From: Bacteroidaceae bacterium
GTDB lineage: Bacteria > Bacteroidota > Bacteroidia > Bacteroidales > Bacteroidaceae
Direction: 5' to 3'
DNA length: 9,819 nucleotides
Assembly (NCBI GenBank): GCA_024695315.1
Contig: JAILIJ010000133.1
Location: forward strand, 1-9,819
Shown: positions 1-5,120 of the stretch, piece after piece
Layout of the letters: every line of letters starts with the position of its first letter
Position numbering within the stretch: the stretch's first letter is position 1
Notes under the pieces: model-generated
The model's input: only the letters and a program-made list of their open reading frames with translations
Databases searched by the model: none
What the model was told of the DNA's origin: nothing
Made by a program: the position numbers and the translations under genes

Positions 1-1163
1 CTCATGCCCTGTTCTATGGTGGTCTCGGTAAGATCGAGATTTGAACGTGCCACTTTCACCTGCCCTCGTCCTCGTCCCCAGTCTAGCAATGGAAGAGAAA
101 CGGACACTGTTACATATTCCTGATGTAGAGGACTGCGAAAGCTTTCTTGCATAGTATGTGCAGTCTGTGAGAGTCCAAACTGTAGATATATGTCTGCCTT
201 CAATCCAGCGTTTGCCTTAGCATAGGCAAGATCGCTTTTGCTCTGTATTTTGAGTAATTGATAATATGTCGGGTCTGGGCTGTTCTCAAGTGCTTTTTCA
301 AGAGCCTCCGTAACGGAAATGGAAAATGTAGGCACCGAGTCTGGCGGAACAAGGCTGAATATTATATTCTGGTCAAGTCCAAGAAAAGAACGGAAAGATT
401 GCAATTCCTCTTCCATATTGATTTCAGCATCCATGAAATTCGTTTCTTCGTTCAAACGATTTATCTCTAATTGCAACATCTCATTTTCATTTATATTGCC
501 GATAGAATAGCGTCCTTTTGCCATTGAAAAGAGAGTGTCAGCTGAAGCAAGATTCAAACGCGCCATGTCGAGATTTGCTTGTGCCAACATGAGACGAAAA
601 AAATAGTTGCTTGCCTGAGCAGATACAAGTTCTATAGCCTCAGCATAAGTCTGACATGCCTTACGATAACGGACTGGTTCCGTTTTTCTACTCCATTTGA
701 GGCTGTTATAGCCAAACAGACTCTGTTCATATCCCACGATCAAAGGTTGAGTACTAAAGGATGTTGTGTTCAGTTCAAGTTCGTCGAGTCGAGTGATAGT
801 GCTCTTTATGAAAAAGTTTCCTCCTGTAAATGCAATATTTTGGTTTATCTTCATCGAAAGGTCAACATTAAACTGGTTCTGCTTAAGGAATACCGAAGTG
901 CCGTCCGACTGCGTTATCTTATTAATACTTCGGTTAAGACTCGGAGAAGATTCCAGGCTAACAGAAGGCAGGTAGTTGGCACGATACTGCCGGTAATTCC
1001 AGTAAGCAGCCAGAAAGGTGTGGCGAGCAGCCTGGACAGAAGGCGAATGCTCTTGAGCCAACCTTATAGTCTGCTCAAGACTCAGCACCAACGAATCGGC
1101 TGCTACTGCGCTTTGGGCAAACAGGATTAATAGAATCACTATACTGAGTTTATAAAGTCTCAT
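1..1163 (-). CDS. TolC-family outer-membrane efflux protein (3' end beyond window)
   Basis: The reverse strand is open for 387 codons from ATG at 1163 to the left edge, so the C-terminus is missing. TolC-family proteins are usually about 430-480 residues. The protein begins MRLYKLSIVILLILF and has a typical signal peptide with likely cleavage near AVA-AD around residue 22. There is no lipobox cysteine, so it is not predicted to be a lipoprotein. The mature start (SLVLSLEQTIRLAQEHSP) is the standard first TolC helix. The internal repeat is visible as NYLPSVSLESSPSL near residue 60 and VTVSVSLPLLDWGRGRGQVK near residue 360, followed by ARSNLDL. Long helical stretches lie between them. The role is to form the outer-membrane/periplasmic exit duct of a tripartite pump. 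The partner adaptor and inner-membrane pump are not visible but may follow downstream. The gene is divergent from a sigma-54 activator and has a sigma-54-like promoter. The family call is strong; the transported substrate is unknown. Confidence 0.93.
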   Translation of the reverse strand, partial: MRLYKLSIVILLILFAQSAVAADSLVLSLEQTIRLAQEHSPSVQAARHTFLAAYWNYRQYRANYLPSVSLESSPSLNRSINKITQSDGTSVFLKQNQFNVDLSMKINQNIAFTGGNFFIKSTITRLDELELNTTSFSTQPLIVGYEQSLFGYNSLKWSRKTEPVRYRKACQTYAEAIELVSAQASNYFFRLMLAQANLDMARLNLASADTLFSMAKGRYSIGNINENEMLQLEINRLNEETNFMDAEINMEEELQSFRSFLGLDQNIIFSLVPPDSVPTFSISVTEALEKALENSPDPTYYQLLKIQSKSDLAYAKANAGLKADIYLQFGLSQTAHTMQESFRSPLHQEYVTVSVSLPLLDWGRGRGQVKVARSNLDLTETTIEQGM

Positions 1164-1200
1164 GATATGAATTATATTTAATATTACGCTTAGATCATTA

Positions 1201-1216
1201 ACAAACAAAGTGCCAA
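1201..1216 (-). promoter_or_regulatory. Putative sigma-54 (-24/-12) promoter for the TolC gene
   Basis: Read on the minus strand, positions 1215-1201 give TGGCAC-TTTGT-TTGT. This matches the sigma-54 consensus TGGCAC-N5-TTGC(A/T) with exact spacing and one departure, T for C in the -12 element. The predicted start would fall about 12 bases downstream, near 1189, leaving a leader of roughly 25-30 bases before the TolC ATG. The divergent gene encodes a sigma-54 activator, and palindromic sites lie about 60-90 bp upstream, which is the usual enhancer distance. No competing TAnnTTTG element is obvious on this strand. Transcription itself has not been shown. Confidence 0.68.
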
Positions 1217-1272
1217 ACATGCCAGACACATGAAAACCATCACATTAAGTTCAAGTATACAAATTCTAAAGT

Positions 1273-1286
1273 GTGCGAAAGCGCAC
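1273..1286. promoter_or_regulatory. Palindromic operator / enhancer site 1
   Basis: GTGCG-AAAG-CGCAC is a perfect 5-bp-arm inverted repeat with a 4-bp centre at 1279.5, about 64 bp upstream of the putative -24 element of the TolC promoter. It is nearly identical to site 2, and the shared context GTGTGCGAA...CGCACGGT makes the pair a tandem repeat. A Fis-type HTH dimer such as that of the adjacent regulator would bind this kind of symmetric site. That this regulator binds it is inferred from position. Confidence 0.65.
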
Positions 1287-1293
1287 GGTAGGT

Positions 1294-1307
1294 GTGCGAA
1301 TTCGCAC
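1294..1307. promoter_or_regulatory. Palindromic operator / enhancer site 2
   Basis: GTGCG-AATT-CGCAC is a fully symmetric 14-bp palindrome centred at 1300.5, exactly 21 bp (two helical turns) from site 1, so both would face the same side of the DNA. A further GTGCAC at 1311-1316 resembles an imperfect extra half-site. The pair sits between the tolC promoter and the regulator promoter, so it could serve activation of tolC and autoregulation at the same time. Confidence 0.65.
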
Positions 1308-1356
1308 GGTGTGCACATTTCGTAAAGAATGATTAGGCACAAAAGCAGTTTTTAAC

Positions 1357-1364
1357 TAACTTTG
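1357..1364 (+). promoter_or_regulatory. Bacteroidetes-type -7 element for the regulator gene
   Basis: TAACTTTG matches the Bacteroidetes housekeeping -7 consensus TAnnTTTG and is followed by C. The predicted start is near 1371, about 77 bases before the GTG start of the response regulator. The -33 position (around 1333-1337) shows only a weak ATTAGG-like match, so strength is uncertain. Confidence 0.5.
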
Positions 1365-1447
1365 CACACATAAAAGCAGGGTGATAAGTTCTTTTTAATA
1401 CAAAAGACGGCACTCCTTATAGTTATAATGTAAAAGGGAAAAACATA

Positions 1448-2824
1448 GTGCAAGGAAAAATACTAATCGTCGATGATAATGAGGATGTACTATTGTCGCT
1501 CAATCTTCTTCTAAAGAACAGGGTTGAAGCGGTAAGGGTCACTACTCAGCCACAGAAGATAGAGCAGTTCATGGAGTTTTTTCAGCCCGATGTCATACTG
1601 CTTGACATGAATTTTCAACGTGATGCTATAAGCGGAGAAGAAGGGTATGAATGGTTGAAGAGGATTCTGAAGATTGATCCTAAGGCGGTTGTGCTGTTCA
1701 TCACCGCATACGTAAATACGGAGAAGGCTGTACGCGCCATAAAGGAAGGGGCTGTGGACTTCATCCCAAAGCCATGGGACAGAAATAAACTGCTAAGTAC
1801 GGTTGAAAGTGCCATAGAACTCAGTGTGGCGCGTCATAATGAAATAGAGGGGGTGAATGAAGCTGAGCATATTTTTTCGAGTAGAAACAACTCAGAGCCA
1901 GCGCCTTTGCTCATAGGTGAATCAGAGTCTATGCTGTCGTTACGAAAAAAGATAGAACGTGTGGCATCTACCAATGCAAATGTGCTTGTGACTGGCGAGA
2001 ATGGTACTGGTAAGGATGTGGTAGCACATCTGTTGCATTACAATTCGACACGCAAATCCCGCCCTTTCGTGTCTATTGATCTTGGTGCACTACCTGAGCA
2101 ACTTTTTGAGAGTGAACTCTTCGGGTACGAAAAAGGTGCGTTTACAGATGCACGTGCAGCAAAGCCAGGACTAATAGAGACAGCCAACGGAGGTACGCTA
2201 TTTCTTGATGAGATAGGAAATCTTACACCTTTGCAACAGCAGAAACTCCTTACTGTCATTGAGAAAAGATATGTCACACGTTTGGGCTCAACAAAGTGCA
2301 ATAATATTGATGTACGCTTAGTTTGTGCCACGAATGCGCCTCTTGCTCAGATGGTGACAGAACGAAAATTTCGTCAAGACTTGCTCTACAGAATCAATAC
2401 AATAGAACTACATCTGCCTCCTCTTCGTGAACGTGGCAACGATATCCTGCTGTTGGCATCTTTCTTTATGCAAAAGATGTCTGCCAAGTACGGCAAGCCG
2501 GTAGCAGAACTTTCTAAAAATGCATGCTCGGCTATGCTAAAACATGAATGGCGCGGTAATGTACGCGAATTACAACACGTAATGGAACGCTGTGTTATAC
2601 TCTGCAACAAGCCTGTTATTGAGGCTGATGACCTTCTTTTAGAAACATCGATTAAAATAGAGAGTCAGCCATTATCCTCTCCTACTCAGCTTAACCTTGA
2701 TGCTTTGGAACGGCAAGCCATCCACCAGGCCATAGCACTTAGTAATGGCAATCTCACTCAGGCTGCGGAAATGCTCGGCATCAGTCGATATTCACTCTAT
2801 AGAAAGATTGATAAACTGAAATAA
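1448..2824 (+). CDS. NtrC-type sigma-54-dependent response regulator
   Basis: This 458-residue protein has the three-domain NtrC layout. The receiver domain (about 3-125) has acidic pocket D9/D10, phospho-acceptor D53 (VILLDMN), switch T85 and K107. The AAA+ sigma-54-interaction domain (about 153-385) has Walker A GENGTGKD at 182-189, the sigma-54-contact loop GAFTDA at 229-234, Walker B LFLDE at 250-254 and the conserved FRQDLLYR and LPPLRERG segments. The C-terminal Fis-type HTH is NLTQAAEMLGISRYSLYRKI. The start is GTG at 1448: the receiver fold begins directly after it (GKILIVDD), and no upstream in-frame ATG is seen. A weak AAAGGGA lies about 9 bases upstream. It presumably activates sigma-54 promoters after phosphorylation by the downstream kinase, and the divergent tolC promoter is the obvious candidate target. 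The loop has D where the classic motif has the second G, a variant I recall as common in Bacteroidetes. Confidence 0.95.
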   Translation: MQGKILIVDDNEDVLLSLNLLLKNRVEAVRVTTQPQKIEQFMEFFQPDVILLDMNFQRDAISGEEGYEWLKRILKIDPKAVVLFITAYVNTEKAVRAIKEGAVDFIPKPWDRNKLLSTVESAIELSVARHNEIEGVNEAEHIFSSRNNSEPAPLLIGESESMLSLRKKIERVASTNANVLVTGENGTGKDVVAHLLHYNSTRKSRPFVSIDLGALPEQLFESELFGYEKGAFTDARAAKPGLIETANGGTLFLDEIGNLTPLQQQKLLTVIEKRYVTRLGSTKCNNIDVRLVCATNAPLAQMVTERKFRQDLLYRINTIELHLPPLRERGNDILLLASFFMQKMSAKYGKPVAELSKNACSAMLKHEWRGNVRELQHVMERCVILCNKPVIEADDLLLETSIKIESQPLSSPTQLNLDALERQAIHQAIALSNGNLTQAAEMLGISRYSLYRKIDKLK

Positions 2825-2857
2825 AAACACATTTCGTTTTTGCAAGCTGCATTCTTA

Positions 2858-2887
2858 TTGGAAAATATCTGTATGATTTTATATTTG
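2858..2887 (+). promoter_or_regulatory. Bacteroidetes-type promoter for the kinase gene
   Basis: TTG at 2858-2860, a 19-bp spacer, and TATATTTG at 2880-2887 fit the Bacteroidetes -33/-7 pattern (TTTG, about 19 bp, TAnnTTTG). It lies in the 142-bp gap between regulator and kinase and would give a leader of roughly 70 bases. The kinase may therefore be expressed separately as well as by read-through. A weak hairpin (AAAAAC/GTTTTT, 2823-2841) just after the regulator stop might partly terminate upstream transcription. Confidence 0.55.
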
Positions 2888-2966
2888 TCAAAAAGATAAA
2901 AGGCCATATAAGACAGTATACCGGAAGGCTATTATTCATTCAAAAAAACTTCATTCACTATTTCAC

Positions 2967-4157
2967 ATGTTCAGCTGGATAAGAAATATTATAACTCGCA
3001 AGAGTGTTGGGCATCTTCGCAAAATGCTGGAGGCAATACGAATGCGTAACTTTACTCTCCATATCGCTACAGAAAAGATGACAGAAGAAGAAGCTTTGCT
3101 GGCGGAAGAGATAAACAGTACTATCTGTGAGTTCAGGGAGAAATTACTTCAGCAGGAAATGCAATATGGCTACTTCGACACTCTCCTTAATACTGTTGAG
3201 GCTTGCCTTATTGTAGTTGACGAAGTTGGAAAAGTGGTATGGATGAATCGTACAGCCATAAACACTCTATGTGGATTTCGCATTACTAACATCCAAATGC
3301 TTGCAAGCATAAATGCAGACCTGCCAAAAGAAATGCTAACCATGATGCCTGGTGCTCAAAAGCTTATACATCTGGACATACGCGAAAAGAAAATGAGCAT
3401 GTCATTATCTATGGTTAAATACTACCGTAAGGGGCAATATTTCCGTCTGTTTAGCATGCAGAATATGAGGTCGGTATTGCAAGAGAATGAGTTAGATGCT
3501 CAAAAGAAGCTTATCAGCGTGCTCACACATGAAATCATGAATTCGCTTACACCCATCATTTCGCTCTCTGAAACTTTATGTAACAGTTGGGAGGCTGGCT
3601 CTGCAGATGAGGAGGATACACTTATGGCTCTCAAAGCAATACATCGGCGTAGCGACGGGCTGCTAAAGTTCGTTGAGAATTACCGTCGTCTGTCAAAACT
3701 CTCAGCACCGGTACTCAAACCTGTAGAAATAGGTAAGATAATAGCTGATCTCCAGCATCTGTTCGGCGACGAATATTTCCATTATGATGTGGCAGATCCA
3801 AGTGATACTATTCCTATGGATTACCACCAGATGGAACAAGTTCTTATCAATCTTCTAAAGAATGCCCAGGAAGCTGTCGCAGACAAGGCCTCAAAGGCAT
3901 CAGTTACCATTCACGCCTTTGCTAACCGTCCTGAACGAATCTACATTATAGAAGTCAAAGATAATGGCTGCGGCATTCTCCCAGATGTTCAGGAACATAT
4001 ATTTATTCCTTTCTTCACGACAAAAAACAACGGCTCAGGCATAGGACTGAGTCTGTGTCGTCAGATTGTTAATAATCACGGCGGCACAATCAGTGTAAAG
4101 AGTTCTACTGACCTAGGGTCCACATTTACGGTCGAACTTCCGCTTATAAATTCATAA
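2967..4157 (+). CDS. Soluble PAS-containing sensor histidine kinase (NtrB-like)
   Basis: This 396-residue kinase most likely pairs with the preceding regulator. A helical N-terminus (about 1-65) leads into a PAS-like domain (about 67-170; LLNTVEACLIVVDEVGKVVWMN). The HisKA H-box is LTHEIMNSLTPI with phospho-acceptor H188, followed by E189 and N192. The HATPase domain has an N-box QVLINLLKNAQEA at 291-303, G1 DNGCG at 332-336, an F-box FIPFFTTK at 346-353 and G2 GSGIGLSL at 356-363. All ATP-binding motifs are intact, so it should be active. No membrane-spanning segment or signal peptide is visible, so it should be cytoplasmic. The frame upstream of ATG 2967 has no other ATG before a stop at 2874, so a missed N-terminal membrane region in the same frame is not supported. 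In many related Bacteroidetes kinases the LEAIRMRNFT-like segment follows two transmembrane helices, which suggests that the anchor is absent here. The signal is unknown. Confidence 0.92.
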   Translation: MFSWIRNIITRKSVGHLRKMLEAIRMRNFTLHIATEKMTEEEALLAEEINSTICEFREKLLQQEMQYGYFDTLLNTVEACLIVVDEVGKVVWMNRTAINTLCGFRITNIQMLASINADLPKEMLTMMPGAQKLIHLDIREKKMSMSLSMVKYYRKGQYFRLFSMQNMRSVLQENELDAQKKLISVLTHEIMNSLTPIISLSETLCNSWEAGSADEEDTLMALKAIHRRSDGLLKFVENYRRLSKLSAPVLKPVEIGKIIADLQHLFGDEYFHYDVADPSDTIPMDYHQMEQVLINLLKNAQEAVADKASKASVTIHAFANRPERIYIIEVKDNGCGILPDVQEHIFIPFFTTKNNGSGIGLSLCRQIVNNHGGTISVKSSTDLGSTFTVELPLINS

Positions 4158-4187
4158 GATTCTAAAGACTAAGATTCCTTTATTATA

Positions 4188-4232
4188 ATACGAATGTCGG
4201 GTTCTCAAGATGAGACCCGACATTTATCGTAT
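4188..4232. terminator. Bidirectional hairpin terminator between convergent genes
   Basis: AATGTCGGGT (4193-4202) pairs with ACCCGACATT (4215-4224). The stem extends inward by CTC/GAG after a one-base bulge, leaving a 5-base loop, and outward by ATACG/CGTAT across a 3-base bulge. It lies 31 bases past the kinase stop and 24 bases past the cyclophilin stop on the other strand, so it can serve both. There is no long U-tract, but both flanks are AT-rich. Confidence 0.75.
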
Positions 4233-4255
4233 TAGTAATATTGTATAGCCTTAGA

Positions 4256-4996
4256 CTAATCTATGACCTCCATATTCATGATAATATCCTGCTTTGGACG
4301 GTCGCCAGGGAGTGTAGCTGTATTCTGAATTTTCTCAACAACATCTAGTCCCTCTGTAACCTCGCCAAACACGGTGTACTGTCCATCGAGATGTGGCACT
4401 CCGCCTACTGTTGTATATGCCTCCTTCTGAGCATCAGAAAGTCCCTGAATGCCCTGTTCCTTAGCGATAGCCTTAGTTTGAGCTATGAGGTCGTTCTGAA
4501 GTTCCATAAGTCCTTCCTGATCACGATTTTTGCGAAGCTGAATGATCTCAGCCTTATGATCCATAGCAAGTTTATTCAGAATCTGCTGCTGAGCCTGAAC
4601 CTCAAGCTGCTTAGACAATTGTCCGAGCTGTCCCTGATTATAGACCTTCCCCCAAGAAATGTAAAACTGGCTTCCGCTACTTCTGCGCTCAGGATTTACC
4701 TCATCCCCCTGACGAGCTGCAGCCAAAGTGCCACGCTTGTGAAAGAGGTTTGGCAAAATCTCAGCAGGAATAGTATAATCTGGGCCTCCAGTACCATAAT
4801 GTGCACCTGGCTGTGGGTTGCGGCTATTAGGATCTCCACCCTGAATCATAAAGTCCTTGATTACACGGTGGAAAATTGTTCCATTATAATATCCTTCCTT
4901 TGCAAGCTTGAGGAAGTTGTCACGATGAAGTGGAGTCTCATCGTATAGCTTTACGGTAATATCACCGAGAGTAGTTGAAATCTTTACTAAAGACAT
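4256..4996 (-). CDS. Cyclophilin-type peptidyl-prolyl cis-trans isomerase with helical insertion
   Basis: This 246-residue protein catalyses proline cis-trans isomerisation in protein folding. The cyclophilin core is clear: VKISTTLGDITVKLYDETP at the start, the catalytic FHRVIKDFMIQGGD with R44, F49 and Q52, GSQFYI with Q110 and F111, and HLDGQYTVFGEV near 202-213. H202 stands where human cyclophilin A has the ligand tryptophan, as in many bacterial forms. Between ISWGKVY (to about 119) and TTVGGVPHLDG (from about 195) there is a Gln/Lys/Glu-rich insertion of about 75 residues, probably helical. This explains the length compared with about 165 for minimal bacterial enzymes. No signal peptide is present, so it should be cytoplasmic. 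ATG 4996 is supported by AAAGGAAAATA directly upstream. The gene is convergent with the kinase and shares its terminator. A 124-bp gap separates it from the glycosidase gene on the same strand. Confidence 0.95.
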   Translation of the reverse strand: MSLVKISTTLGDITVKLYDETPLHRDNFLKLAKEGYYNGTIFHRVIKDFMIQGGDPNSRNPQPGAHYGTGGPDYTIPAEILPNLFHKRGTLAAARQGDEVNPERRSSGSQFYISWGKVYNQGQLGQLSKQLEVQAQQQILNKLAMDHKAEIIQLRKNRDQEGLMELQNDLIAQTKAIAKEQGIQGLSDAQKEAYTTVGGVPHLDGQYTVFGEVTEGLDVVEKIQNTATLPGDRPKQDIIMNMEVID

Positions 4997-5026
4997 TATT
5001 TTCCTTTATATATTATGAAATTGCAC

Positions 5027-5067
5027 TTTAAATTATGCAGTTTTTAAATTAATATGGCTTTAAATTA
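5027..5067. repeat. Three TTTAAATTA motifs at a 16-bp period
   Basis: TTTAAATTA occurs at 5027-5035, 5043-5051 and 5059-5067, with exactly 16 bp between starts. On the minus strand these read TAATTTAAA and lie about 30-70 bp upstream of the cyclophilin ATG, where its promoter should be. A 10-bp palindrome AACGGCCGTT (5068-5077) abuts the array. Function is unknown; AT-rich promoter spacing is the plain alternative. Confidence 0.5.
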
Positions 5068-5120
5068 AACGGCCGTTGGGCACGGAATAAGGCTTAACTT
5101 ATAAAAATCCTTGCCTTCGA

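Noticed and set aside
579..1130. 183-codon open frame on the plus strand
   Set aside because: It lies wholly antisense to the TolC gene, whose reverse-strand frame is open throughout and has a signal peptide and clear family motifs. The plus-strand translation shows no domain.
1220..1235. Second sigma-54-like TGGCAT element on the minus strand
   Set aside because: The distance from GG to GC is 10 bases rather than the required 12, so it does not fit the -24/-12 geometry.
2825..2966. Missing membrane-anchor coding sequence for the kinase
   Set aside because: A different frame is open here with some hydrophobic residues, but it has no start codon, does not join the kinase frame, and the region carries a good promoter match instead.
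4391..4948. 185-codon open frame on the plus strand
   Set aside because: It is antisense to the cyclophilin gene, whose active-site motifs are unambiguous; this frame is a shadow.
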